Below are positions 42,438-51,287 of a DNA stretch of 64,000 nt, piece by piece. The translations under genes were made by a program, and so were the position numbers. This stretch comes from an uncultured Roseburia sp. (GTDB taxonomy: Bacteria; Bacillota; Clostridia; Lachnospirales; Lachnospiraceae). Every line of letters begins with the position of its first letter. Positions within the stretch are counted from its first letter, which is position 1. The stretch spans positions 62,001 through 126,000 of the forward strand of contig CANSKO010000008.1 in the NCBI GenBank assembly GCA_947647505.1, written 5' to 3'. Under the pieces are notes generated by a model that saw only the letters and a program-made list of their open reading frames with translations, was not told the DNA's origin and did not search any database.

Positions 42438-43757
42438 TTACAACTGCGTCGTCACAAAAATATCATAGACCGCCTGGATTGCCGTTTCAAAATCATGATT
42501 TGCCACGCCGATGATAATATTCAGCTCGCTGGAACCCTGATCGATCATTTTTACATTGACATTGGCGTGCGATAACGCGGAAAAAATTCTGCCCGCCGTT
42601 CCCCGCGTGGAGCGCATGCCTCTTCCCACAACCGCGATCAGCGCAAGATCGGATTCCAGATCAATCGTATCCGGTTTTGCAAGCCGGTGAATTGCAGAAA
42701 GCACCTGCTGCTCTTTTCCTTCAAACTCTTCCTGATGCACAAATACCGTCATCGTATCGATGCCGGACGGCATATGCTCAAACGAAATTCCATTCTGCTC
42801 AAATGCCGAAAGAACCTTCCTTCCAAATCCAACTTCGGAATTCATTCTGTCTTTGTCGATATTGACTGCGACAAATCCCTTTTTCCCGGCAATTCCGGTA
42901 ATCGTATAGCGGGAATGGTGACAAGTGTTTTCCACAATCAGCGTCCCCTCGTCCTCCGGCCGGTTCGTATTGCGAATATGAATCGGAATCCCGGCTTTGC
43001 GCACCGGAAATACGGCTTCTTCATGCAGAACGCCCGCTCCCATATAGGAAAGCTCGCGCAGCTCCCTGTAAGTGATGACTTTGATAACTTCGGGATCCTG
43101 AATAATGTTTGGATCTGCAATCAGAAATCCGGATACGTCCGTCCAGTTTTCATAAAGATCGGCTCCGGCCGCTCTTGCAACGATTGATCCGGTAATGTCG
43201 GAGCCGCCACGCGAAAACGTACATACGACGCCATCCTCTTTTGCCCCGTAAAATCCGGGAATCACGGCACGTTCCGTCTTTTTCAGGCGTTTGGCAAGCG
43301 CTTTATCCGTCTTCTCCGCATCGAATTCCCCGTTTTTGTCAAAGAAAACCACTTCCGCCGCGTCAATAAACGCATACCCCAGATAAGACGCCATCAGAAT
43401 GCCGTTTAAATATTCGCCGCGGGAAGCCGCATACGCCAGTCCCGCCTTTTTCTCGAAATTTTCCGCAATCGTTCGAAATTCCGCTTCCAGCGATACTTTT
43501 AAATTCAGCCCGTTGATAATCGAATCGTACCGGTCCTTGATTTTTTTCAGCTTCAATTTAAAGTCTTCTTCCGCCTCTGCCGCCGCATAGCAGTCATACA
43601 GCATATCCGTCACTTTGACGTCTTTTGCATTCCTTCTGCCCGGCGCGCTTGGAACGACATACCTTCTGCTCTCATCCGCAGTGATGATCTCTTTTACCTT
43701 TGCAAACTGTCCCGCGCTCGCTAACGAACTGCCCCCGAATTTTACTACTTTTATCAT
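42438..43757 (-). CDS. lysC: Aspartate kinase
   Basis: 439 residues. VVKFGGSSLA opens the kinase domain, FSRGGSDITGSI binds substrate, and two C-terminal ACT domains follow (about residues 300-439, with IAVVGRGMRSTRGTAGRIFSAL). The ACT domains usually give feedback control by lysine and/or threonine. It feeds aspartyl phosphate to lysine, methionine and threonine synthesis. GAGGAG lies 8 bases before the ATG. It lies in line with hom and the probable homoserine kinase. Confidence 0.94.
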   Translation of the reverse strand: MIKVVKFGGSSLASAGQFAKVKEIITADESRRYVVPSAPGRRNAKDVKVTDMLYDCYAAAEAEEDFKLKLKKIKDRYDSIINGLNLKVSLEAEFRTIAENFEKKAGLAYAASRGEYLNGILMASYLGYAFIDAAEVVFFDKNGEFDAEKTDKALAKRLKKTERAVIPGFYGAKEDGVVCTFSRGGSDITGSIVARAAGADLYENWTDVSGFLIADPNIIQDPEVIKVITYRELRELSYMGAGVLHEEAVFPVRKAGIPIHIRNTNRPEDEGTLIVENTCHHSRYTITGIAGKKGFVAVNIDKDRMNSEVGFGRKVLSAFEQNGISFEHMPSGIDTMTVFVHQEEFEGKEQQVLSAIHRLAKPDTIDLESDLALIAVVGRGMRSTRGTAGRIFSALSHANVNVKMIDQGSSELNIIIGVANHDFETAIQAVYDIFVTTQL

Positions 43758-43767
43758 GTTTCACTCC

Positions 43768-44979
43768 TCAATTCTTCGTTCCATTAAATAAATGCCAGAT
43801 CATTTCATGGCCTTTTGCTATAAAATTCCCTGATTTCTCCGCTTCCGCTTCGTTGTATTTCCAGCTTCTGTCCTGCTCGTTTACGCTGTCATACAACAGA
43901 TACGGCACGGAATCCCCCGTATGCGTTCGTATCGACACAGGCGTCGGATGATCCGGCAGAATCAGCATGCGGAACTCTTCTCCGGCCGCGCGAAGCCCTT
44001 CCGCTACAGGGCGGATGATGCGCGCATCCAATCGTTCGATCGCCTCCACCTTTTTCCTGACGTCGCCCTGATGCCCCATCTCGTCCGGCCCTTCCAGATG
44101 CACATAGACAAAATCACAGCCGCCGGTTGTCAGCGCATCGACTGCGGCGCGCGCCTTGCCTTCATAATTGGTGTCCAGTCCGCCCGTTGCGCCCTCTACC
44201 GGAATGACCCGCATCGAGGTTGCGACCGCAATTCCCTTTAACAGATCCACGGCGGAAATCATCGCCCCCTTCTTTCCCGTCATTTCTTCAAACGAAGGCA
44301 GATTCGGCCGCGTCCCCGCTCCCCAGAACCAGCAGGAATTGGCAGGGCGCAGTCCCTGGCTTCTTCTTCTGACATTGATCGGATGATCGGATAAAATTTC
44401 ACTGCTCTTTTTCATCATCGCATAAAGCGCTTCCTGCTTCGGCAGCTTATCTCCGATTTTCTGCCCAAGAATGTCATGCGGCGCCACAAGCTCGACGGCT
44501 TCTCCCCGTTCCCAGATCAAAAGATGCCGGTAACTCGTTCCCGCATAAAAGTGAAAGCAGTCCGTTTCCAGCGCATCGCGAACGGCCGCAAGCAGCTTAG
44601 AAGCCTCCTCCGTCGAAATCTCGCCGGAGCTGTGATCTAAAATCGTGCGATCCCCGTATGCCGCCTCTTCCTCCGACAGCGTGACCAGATTGCAGCGCAG
44701 CGCAATATCCGTCTCTTTCATCGGCACGCCTATGCTGAAGGCCTCAAGCGGCGAACGGCCTGAATAATAACGCTTCGGATCATATCCAAGCGCTGAGAGA
44801 TTCGCCGTATCGCTGCCCGGCTGCATCCCGTCCGGAATGGTATGCACCATCCCGATTTCACCCTTTGCCGCCAGCGCGTCCATCTTAGGCGTTCTGGCAT
44901 ATGCAAGCGGCGTCTGATTCCCTAATGCTTCAATGGGACGGTCTGCCATACCGTCCCCTAAAATAACTGCATACTTCAT
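43768..44979 (-). CDS. Phosphoglycerate-mutase-like metalloenzyme, probable homoserine kinase
   Basis: 403 residues of the alkaline-phosphatase-like ApgM group. Metal and phosphate residues are visible in YAVILGDGMADRP, the serine in MQPGSDTANLSALG, HLEGPDEMGHQGD, and LPDHPTPVSIRTH. It would usually be annotated as cofactor-independent phosphoglycerate mutase. A subgroup has been proposed to be an unrelated homoserine kinase because it sits with threonine genes, and here it is exactly between hom and lysC with no ThrB-type kinase nearby. I favour homoserine kinase, as inference. AAAGGAG lies about 9 bases before the ATG. Confidence 0.85.
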   Translation of the reverse strand: MKYAVILGDGMADRPIEALGNQTPLAYARTPKMDALAAKGEIGMVHTIPDGMQPGSDTANLSALGYDPKRYYSGRSPLEAFSIGVPMKETDIALRCNLVTLSEEEAAYGDRTILDHSSGEISTEEASKLLAAVRDALETDCFHFYAGTSYRHLLIWERGEAVELVAPHDILGQKIGDKLPKQEALYAMMKKSSEILSDHPINVRRRSQGLRPANSCWFWGAGTRPNLPSFEEMTGKKGAMISAVDLLKGIAVATSMRVIPVEGATGGLDTNYEGKARAAVDALTTGGCDFVYVHLEGPDEMGHQGDVRKKVEAIERLDARIIRPVAEGLRAAGEEFRMLILPDHPTPVSIRTHTGDSVPYLLYDSVNEQDRSWKYNEAEAEKSGNFIAKGHEMIWHLFNGTKN

Positions 44980-45054
44980 ACATTTGCTCCTTTATTTCCC
45001 AAAAACGGCGGCCGAATGCGCCCACGCAAGTCTCCATTCGCCGCCGCGCATGCT

Positions 45055-46257
45055 TTACGCTCCGACGCGGATTACGGAAAGAATGCCGCCAAGCGTATCC
45101 GCCCTGTCAGCAAAGTCCCCTTCTGTCAGAACAGGCGTGATAAAGCCGATTTCCCCTTCTATGCCGGCATCTACGTATTCCACTTTTCCAAATGCTTCTT
45201 CTATCGCTTTTTTATCGGAAGACGTCCGTACAAAAAACGTGTTTTCTGCCCGTGCAAAATCGACAAGCTCCATCTTCTTCGAGCTCCATTCCACCCAGAT
45301 ATTGCGCTCTAAATGCTTTGCAATGTCTACAATATCCGCCACAACCGCGGAAGCCGTCGGCAGCTTTCCTGCGCCGCTTCCATAAAACATGGCGTCGCCC
45401 AGCACATTGCCATGCACAAATACCGCATTGAACACGTCATTGACCGGAAAGAGCGGATGCGCGCCGGAAATCAGAAACGGCGCGACCATCGCCAGATAGC
45501 CGTCATCCGTTTTTTTGCTGGATGCAAGCAGCTTAATGGCACGTCCCATCTGCACGGCATATTTCATATCCGTCGCAGAAATTTTTGTAATCCCTTCCGT
45601 ATGGATATCTGAAAAATCCACCTGACGCCCGCAGACAAGCGAGGTTAAAATCGCGATTTTCCGACAGGCGTCGTATCCTTCAATATCCGCCGTCGGATCT
45701 TTTTCCGCATAGCCTTTATCCTGCGCGTCTTTTAAAACGTCTGCAAACTCCAGCCCTTCAACCGACATTTTCGTCATCATGTAATTCGTCGTTCCATTTA
45801 AAATGCCTGTAATCTCTTCGATTTCATCCGCAGTCAGACTGGAGTTTAAAGAACGGATAATTGGAATGCCGCCCCCTACGCTTGCTTCAAACAGAAAGTT
45901 GACGTTTTTCTCTTTTGCGAGCGCGATCAGTTCCGCACCCTTTTCCGCCACAAGCGCCTTATTCGACGTCGTCACATGCTTCCCTGCCTGAAGCATGGCT
46001 TTTACAAACGTATACGCAGGCTCTACGCCTCCCATCGTCTCCACGACGATTTTCACCTCCGGATCGTTTACAATGCAATTGACGTCATGCACGACCTTCT
46101 CCTGCATCGGATCACCCGGAAAGTCTCTCAGATCCAACACGTATCGGATTTCAATTTCCTCTCCGGCGCGCTTTGCAATGCTCTCCCGGTTGATTTTCAG
46201 CGTTTCCGCAACGCCGGAACCGATCGTTCCATATCCCATAATTGCTGCCTGTATCAT
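45055..46257 (-). CDS. hom: Homoserine dehydrogenase
   Basis: 400 residues. The Rossmann motif IMGYGTIGSGVAETL is at the start. GGGIPIIRSLNSSLTADEI and ILNGTTNYMMTKM lead into the catalytic region with DPTADIEGYDA, and a C-terminal ACT domain (about 320-400) suggests threonine feedback. It makes homoserine from aspartate semialdehyde. Its ATG overlaps the stop of the ACT/HTH gene (ATGA, 46254-46257). Confidence 0.95.
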   Translation of the reverse strand: MIQAAIMGYGTIGSGVAETLKINRESIAKRAGEEIEIRYVLDLRDFPGDPMQEKVVHDVNCIVNDPEVKIVVETMGGVEPAYTFVKAMLQAGKHVTTSNKALVAEKGAELIALAKEKNVNFLFEASVGGGIPIIRSLNSSLTADEIEEITGILNGTTNYMMTKMSVEGLEFADVLKDAQDKGYAEKDPTADIEGYDACRKIAILTSLVCGRQVDFSDIHTEGITKISATDMKYAVQMGRAIKLLASSKKTDDGYLAMVAPFLISGAHPLFPVNDVFNAVFVHGNVLGDAMFYGSGAGKLPTASAVVADIVDIAKHLERNIWVEWSSKKMELVDFARAENTFFVRTSSDKKAIEEAFGKVEYVDAGIEGEIGFITPVLTEGDFADRADTLGGILSVIRVGA

Positions 46258-46715
46258 AATTCCCTCCGTTCCTGTTCTCTTTCCAGTATTTTTAAATAGT
46301 GGATTCCCTCTTTTTTTTCAATTTCCTCTGCCATACGGGAAAGATCCCCCGTATCCTTGCGCACCTCAAGGCTGAGCGTCAAGGACGCCACGCCGCCTGT
46401 CGGGATGCTCTGATGTATCGTCAGAATATTCGCATGATAATTTGCCACGGACTGCAAAACGCCGGATAAAAGCCCCGGCTCGTCCTCCATCTGCATCATC
46501 ATGGTAATCGTCGTCCCCTTCGCGTTGCCGCGGAATGGAAAAATCGCATCTCTGTATTTATAAAAAGAGCTACGGCTGATGCCCACCGCCCCGATCGCTT
46601 CCTGAACGCTTCCCGCCTGCCCCGACGCAAGCTGCTCTCTGGCTTCCATTACTTTAAAAAGCACAGGCGGCACGGCGTCTTCCCTTAAGACAAAATAACG
46701 CGTTCGTTCCGTCAT
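46254..46715 (-). CDS. ACT-domain protein with helix-turn-helix-like N-terminus (PheB/UPF0735 type)
   Basis: 153 residues from the ATG at 46715, which overlaps the prfB stop as ATGA; AAAGGAG is 11 bases upstream. The first 65 residues contain a helix-turn-helix-like piece (VQEAIGAVGISRSSFYKYRD). The rest is an ACT domain (GTTITMMMQMEDEPGLLSGVL) that should bind an amino acid. Placed just before hom, it probably senses threonine or a related amino acid and may control the operon. The family name is solid; the regulatory role is inference. Confidence 0.88.
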   Translation of the reverse strand: MTERTRYFVLREDAVPPVLFKVMEAREQLASGQAGSVQEAIGAVGISRSSFYKYRDAIFPFRGNAKGTTITMMMQMEDEPGLLSGVLQSVANYHANILTIHQSIPTGGVASLTLSLEVRKDTGDLSRMAEEIEKKEGIHYLKILEREQERREL

Positions 46716-47834
46716 CCGTTCGCTTCTCCTTTTAAAGACAGCCATTTCAGATAACCGTTGATAAACAAATCAATTTTGCCATCCATCACGCTGTCCACAT
46801 TGCCTGTTTCGACGCCGGTCCTGTGATCTTTTACCATCGTATACGGCTGCATGACGTAGGAACGAATCTGATTGCCCCATCCAATCTCCGTCACTTCGCC
46901 GCGAATGCCGGCCGCTTTCTGCGCATTCTCCTGCTGCTTTAACAGATAAAGCTTTGCTTTTAACATCTGCATCGCCTTATCCCTGTTCATATGCTGTGAA
47001 CGTTCATTCTGGCACTGTACGACGATTCCGGTTGGAAAATGCGTAATGCGGATGGCCGAAGACGTTTTATTGATATGCTGTCCGCCCGCGCCGCTGGAAC
47101 GATACGTGTCCACACGAATGTCGTCTTCATTGATCTCGATATCGACGTCTTCCTCGATATCCGGCATTACATCGCAGGAAACGAAAGACGTCTGCCGTTT
47201 GCCGGCCGCGTTAAACGGAGAAATGCGCACCAGTCGGTGCACGCCCTTTTCGGATTTCAAATAGCCATACGCATTTTCACCGTTGATCTGGAACGTTATG
47301 GATTTGATGCCCGCTTCTTCTCCGTCCAGAGAGTCGAGCACTTCAATCTCATAGCCTTTTGCCGTCGCCCATCTGGAAAACATGCGGTAAAGCATCGCCG
47401 CCCAGTCACAGGACTCTGTCCCGCCGGCGCCCGCATGCAGGGAAAGAATCGCATTATCCTTATCGTATTCCCCGGACAGCAGCGTCTTCATGCGGATGCC
47501 TTCAAACGTCTCTTCAAACGCATCCAGCTCCGCCTCCACTTCCTCCAGAAGCGACGTATCCTGCTCTTCCTCCGCCATTTCCATTAAGGTCCCAACGTCT
47601 TCCAGCTGCTGGCTGAGCGCCTGAAATGTCTCAACGTCGCTTTTTAGGCTTTTCAGCTCTTTCATTTTCTGTTGGGAGACTTCTACCGCATCCCAGAAGC
47701 CCGGCGCTTCCATCTCCCGCTCCAGTTCCTGTATCTGCTGTTCTTTGCCAGCCAGGTCAAAGTGAATCCCTCACTTCCACTAACGGTTTTTTATATGCAT
47801 TCCATCTTGCTTTGAACGAATCCAGTTCAACCAT
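46712..47834 (-). CDS. prfB: Peptide chain release factor 2 with programmed +1 frameshift
   Basis: The gene starts at the ATG at 47834 (AGAGGTG upstream), reads 25 codons to CTT-TGA (47757-47762), and continues in the +1 frame from GAC at 47758 to the stop at 46712, giving 373 residues. This is the classical RF2 autoregulatory frameshift. The RF2 discriminator SPF (RISPFNAAG) and the catalytic GGQ (SSGAGGQHINKTSS) are present. It recognises UGA and UAA stops. Its start lies within the last codons of the VanZ-like gene (47827-47834). Confidence 0.95.
47756..47771 (-). promoter_or_regulatory. RF2 programmed-frameshift site
   Basis: On the minus strand AGGGATTCACTTTGAC. CTT-TGA-C is the slippery codon and in-frame stop. 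The purine-rich GAGGGA before it plays the part of the internal Shine-Dalgarno-like stimulator. Low RF2 lets the ribosome shift and make more RF2. Confidence 0.9.
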
Positions 47835-48339
47835 TAATTTCACCTCTTTCTTTTTCTTTCTTAAATTTATTCCAAACGGAAAGAACCAGCCAGGCAAACA
47901 ACAGGCCTGCGCAGGCTCCTGCCGAATCGATCATAACGTCTTTTATTTCCCCGGAACGTCCTTTCACAAACAGCTGATGAAATTCATCGGTCGCCGCATA
48001 ACAGGACGCGCCAATCCCGGCCCACAAATAACTTTTTTTGAAAAAAAGCGGGTACTGCATGCAATTTCCAAGCAGCAACCATGCTAAAACAGCATATTCC
48101 GTCATATGCGCGGCTTTGCGCACCGGATGCTCCAGCGCTTCCCCGATCCTGCGCTTTGTCTGCGCATCCCATTCCAGATGAAACATGCCGTCGATTCCTT
48201 CTGCCATACGGTATGTGATGGACCCGCTGACTTTACTGGAGCTTGCGGCTTCCTGGCTGGAATAGAAAAAGATCAACGCCATCCAGAACAGCGCCGCCGC
48301 AAACCAGACGTATCTGCTTTTGTACCGAAATCCTTTCAT
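47827..48339 (-). CDS. VanZ-family membrane protein
   Basis: 170 residues. Four membrane helices and the VanZ pattern: ALFWMALIFFYSSQ in the first, VRKAAHMTEYAVLAWLL in the second, then ATDEFHQLFVKGRSGEIKDVMIDSAG (quoted as DEFHQLFVKGRSGE and KDVMIDSAG). The family is named after the teicoplanin-resistance protein but most members have no known role. The ATG overlaps the stop of the protease gene by 4 bases, and its own stop overlaps the prfB start. Confidence 0.9.
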   Translation of the reverse strand: MKGFRYKSRYVWFAAALFWMALIFFYSSQEAASSSKVSGSITYRMAEGIDGMFHLEWDAQTKRRIGEALEHPVRKAAHMTEYAVLAWLLLGNCMQYPLFFKKSYLWAGIGASCYAATDEFHQLFVKGRSGEIKDVMIDSAGACAGLLFAWLVLSVWNKFKKEKERGEING

Positions 48340-49601
48340 TCCTCCGCCGCAAGCTCCTTATTCAACACTTCCATCGCTTTTAACACCTGATTATCTTTCA
48401 GTTCGTCATACCCATCCTCAGTTTCTCCCTGATAGGAAAATTTGAGCTCCAGATCCGGTTCGATTCCCGTTCCGTGGATATTTTCACCTTTGGGCGTAAA
48501 ATATTTTGCCGTCGTCAGCTTGATCGCATCGCCCTCCGGCAGGGAAATGATTGTCTGTACAACGCCCTTCCCAAATGTCTTCGTGCCAATCAGCGTCCCA
48601 TATTCAAAATCCCGGATCGCGCCCGCTAAAATCTCCGACGCGCTTGCGCTGTTTCCATTGATCAGCACTGCAAGCGGATATTCCATCTTTGTCTCTCCGT
48701 CCGACGTATAATCCTGCCGCGTCCCATTTTTATCCTGCGTATATACGACGGTTCCTTCCGGCAAAATATCATCCAGTATGCCCGTCACCGCCGTAATCAT
48801 GCCGCCCGGATTGTCCCGAACGTCCAAAATCATCGCCTGCATGCCTTCCGCCGCAAGCTGTTTCACAGCCTCTTCAAACTGCGCCACCGTAGGCTCGCCA
48901 AATTCCAGAATCTGAATATAGCCAATCTGCGCGTCCAGCATCCTGTGTTCAATTGTGGGCAGATCAATATGGGCGCGCTTCACGTCAAGCTCCAGATATT
49001 CCGGCTCTCCGCTTCTGTAGATCTGAAGGTGCACCGACGACCCTTCTTCCCCCCGTATATGCGTCACCAGATCGGAAAGCTCCATGCTGACGGATTCGAT
49101 CTGCTCCACCATAACGAGAACATCACCGTCTTTGAGGCCCGCGGCTTCAGCCGGAGATCCTTCGTACACATGCGTAATCGCCACCTGCATGGTGTCTTTG
49201 TCCTGCGAAAGCTGCGCGCCGATCCCACAGTAATTCTGCGTGGCGGAGATTTGCAGATCCTGATATTCCTGCGCCGTATAATACTGCGTATATTTATCGT
49301 CCAGCCCTTCCATCAATCCGGAATACAGCCCGTTCGCAAGCTGCTCCTGATCGACGTCATCGTAAAAATAAAGCTTTATATATCCGATCAGTTCATTGAT
49401 CTTGCCAAGCACGCTCTCATCCAGAATAGAAACCGCGCCAGCGCCCGTATCGTCTTCCTGAAACGCAATGCGTCCTCCCATCCCAACCGTAAAGATAAGA
49501 AATGCCGCCGCTATTACGGCCATAGACCCGATTACGCCTGAAATCACGCCTTTCTGAAATTTACAGTCGGACTCCTGTTCATTTTTCTCCTCAAGCTCCA
49601 T
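48336..49601 (-). CDS. S41-family C-terminal processing peptidase
   Basis: 421 residues. A cytoplasmic N-terminus is followed by one membrane helix (VIGSMAVIAAAFLIFTV, about residues 20-40). Then come a PDZ domain (about 125-205, YEGSPAEAAGLKDGDVLV) and the peptidase domain with VRDNPGGMIT, the catalytic Ser in NGNSASASEILAGA and Lys in GTKTFGKGVVQT. It trims periplasm-like or membrane proteins outside the cell. It lies just after ftsX, a common neighbour of CtpA-type proteases. A TATAAT lies about 60 bases upstream with no clear -35. Confidence 0.93.
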   Translation of the reverse strand: MELEEKNEQESDCKFQKGVISGVIGSMAVIAAAFLIFTVGMGGRIAFQEDDTGAGAVSILDESVLGKINELIGYIKLYFYDDVDQEQLANGLYSGLMEGLDDKYTQYYTAQEYQDLQISATQNYCGIGAQLSQDKDTMQVAITHVYEGSPAEAAGLKDGDVLVMVEQIESVSMELSDLVTHIRGEEGSSVHLQIYRSGEPEYLELDVKRAHIDLPTIEHRMLDAQIGYIQILEFGEPTVAQFEEAVKQLAAEGMQAMILDVRDNPGGMITAVTGILDDILPEGTVVYTQDKNGTRQDYTSDGETKMEYPLAVLINGNSASASEILAGAIRDFEYGTLIGTKTFGKGVVQTIISLPEGDAIKLTTAKYFTPKGENIHGTGIEPDLELKFSYQGETEDGYDELKDNQVLKAMEVLNKELAAEE

Positions 49602-49694
49602 CTTTCATCCGTCCTTTCAACTGCCATGCAAAAACTCTCAGGATCCTTTTCATTATACGTCTGGCGGGCTGCAAACATGCCGCGGAAGCGTCCG

Positions 49695-50603
49695 CTATAC
49701 ATTCAGATGCTTGCGGATTGTCACCCGGCTTCCTAAAAACCCGATGCCCACGCCAAGCAGAAGCGCCACCGGAACAAGCGTATGAAACACCGTATTTGCC
49801 GGAACAAAATGAATCAGACTGCTGAAAAAGCTGAATTTTTCTTCAATATAAACGATAATCCTGTTGTACAGAAGATAAAGCAGCAACAGGGGGAAAATGG
49901 CCCCGATCAGTCCTATCAGCACGCCTTCCACGATAAACGGCGCCCTTACAAAAGAATCGGTCGCGCCAATCAGCTTCATAATCCCGATTTCATCTCTGCG
50001 GACTGCAATGCCCGTCGTAACCGTATTGCTGATCAGAAAAATCGCCACCAGAAACAGAATCAGAATAATGCCTACGGAAATATAGCCGATCAGACTGTTG
50101 AAATCCGAAAGCGTATTTGCCACCGTTGCAGAATGGCGCACATCGCGCACGCCCTCAAGTCCTTTCAGATACTGAACCAGTACCGGCTGCATGGAAATAT
50201 CATTCATATAAATCGCATAGCTGGCGGAATTCGCAAGCGGATTATCGTCTGCAAAACCTGCCGCGGCTTCCTCGCTGCCTTTAAAATATTCTTCCCGAAA
50301 CGATTCCCACGCTTCTTCGGCAGACAGAAATTCGCAGTTTTTCACTTCCGCCCTTTTTCGAATCTCGCTGCCAATCTGATCAATCTGTCCCTGTGAAATT
50401 CCCGGCTCAAAAAACACCGTAACCGCCACGCCAGACTCCGCTTCTTTCACCATTGCCTGAAAATTAGATACAATCGCAAAAAACAGGCCGAATAAAAAAA
50501 TACAGGCCGACATCGTCGCGATCGACGCCAGAGAAAACATTTTATTGCGCCAGATATTGCGGATTCCCTGCTTTATCGTATAACCAAGAGAACTAATCCT
50601 CAT
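49695..50603 (-). CDS. ftsX: Cell-division ABC transporter permease FtsX
   Basis: 302 residues from the ATG at 50603 (AAGGTGG 5 bases upstream); a GTG at 50612 is less likely. Four membrane helices lie near 25-48, 170-195, 220-245 and 270-295. The large extracellular loop (about 50-165) includes FEPGISQGQIDQIGSEIRK. The first residues SSLGYTIKQGIRNIWRNK are the FtsX N-terminal signature. With FtsE it activates wall hydrolases at division or elongation. Its start overlaps the ftsE end by 11 bases. Confidence 0.95.
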   Translation of the reverse strand: MRISSLGYTIKQGIRNIWRNKMFSLASIATMSACIFLFGLFFAIVSNFQAMVKEAESGVAVTVFFEPGISQGQIDQIGSEIRKRAEVKNCEFLSAEEAWESFREEYFKGSEEAAAGFADDNPLANSASYAIYMNDISMQPVLVQYLKGLEGVRDVRHSATVANTLSDFNSLIGYISVGIILILFLVAIFLISNTVTTGIAVRRDEIGIMKLIGATDSFVRAPFIVEGVLIGLIGAIFPLLLLYLLYNRIIVYIEEKFSFFSSLIHFVPANTVFHTLVPVALLLGVGIGFLGSRVTIRKHLNV

Positions 50604-51273
50604 CGCTGCCACCTTCTACATCCGAAACCATGACGCCTTTCTTAATCGTAATTACCCGCTTGTTCATCACCTTGACAATTTCCATATTGTGCGTAACGAC
50701 GATAACGGTAGTCCCCCGCTGATTGATCTCTTCCAGAAGCTTCATGATCTCCCATGCGTTATTCGCATCCAGATTGCCGGTCGGTTCGTCCGCCAGCAAA
50801 ATCTTCGGCCGGTTGACGAGCGCCCTTGCAATCGCGACCCGCTGCTGCTCCCCGCCGGAAAGCTGTCTGGGATACGATTTGTATTTGGCCGCAAGCCCGA
50901 CCATCGAAAGCATCTGCGGCACTTTTTTCCGGGATTCTCTGACGGATGCGCCGATCACGCGCTGCGCAAACGCCACGTTGTCGTATACATTCCGGTCTTT
51001 TAACAGGCGAAAATCCTGAAAGACAACGCCAAGATCCCTTCGAAATTTCGGAATCTGCCTGTGCCCTATGGTATGTAACTTCCTGCCGTTGATTGTAAGC
51101 ACGCCCTCTGTAGGCTCAAGCTCTTTTAACAGCAGCTTTATCAGCGTAGATTTCCCGGAACCGCTGTCCCCTACTACAAATACAAATTCTCCCTCTTCAA
51201 TCTCAAGATTCAGGTCATTCAATGCCGGAATCCCTGCGGAATACGCTTTGCTGACGTGTTCTAACTTGATCAT
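50593..51273 (-). CDS. ftsE: Cell-division ATP-binding protein FtsE
   Basis: 226 residues from the ATG at 51273, with AGGAGG 5 bases upstream. Walker A is VVGDSGSGKSTLIKLL, the signature motif is PRQLSGGEQQRVAIARA, and Walker B is ILLADEPTGNLD. It is the cytoplasmic ATPase of the FtsEX complex. It lies 14 bases after the CdaR/PucR-like regulator gene, so the three are probably one transcript, an unusual combination. Confidence 0.95.
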   Translation of the reverse strand: MIKLEHVSKAYSAGIPALNDLNLEIEEGEFVFVVGDSGSGKSTLIKLLLKELEPTEGVLTINGRKLHTIGHRQIPKFRRDLGVVFQDFRLLKDRNVYDNVAFAQRVIGASVRESRKKVPQMLSMVGLAAKYKSYPRQLSGGEQQRVAIARALVNRPKILLADEPTGNLDANNAWEIMKLLEEINQRGTTVIVVTHNMEIVKVMNKRVITIKKGVMVSDVEGGSDED

Positions 51274-51287
51274 ATATGCCTCCTGTA

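Noticed and set aside
47714-47834. In-frame stop near the start of prfB as a sign of a pseudogene
   Set aside because: The CTT-TGA-C site with a purine-rich stretch before it is the normal RF2 programmed frameshift, and the rest of the gene is intact.
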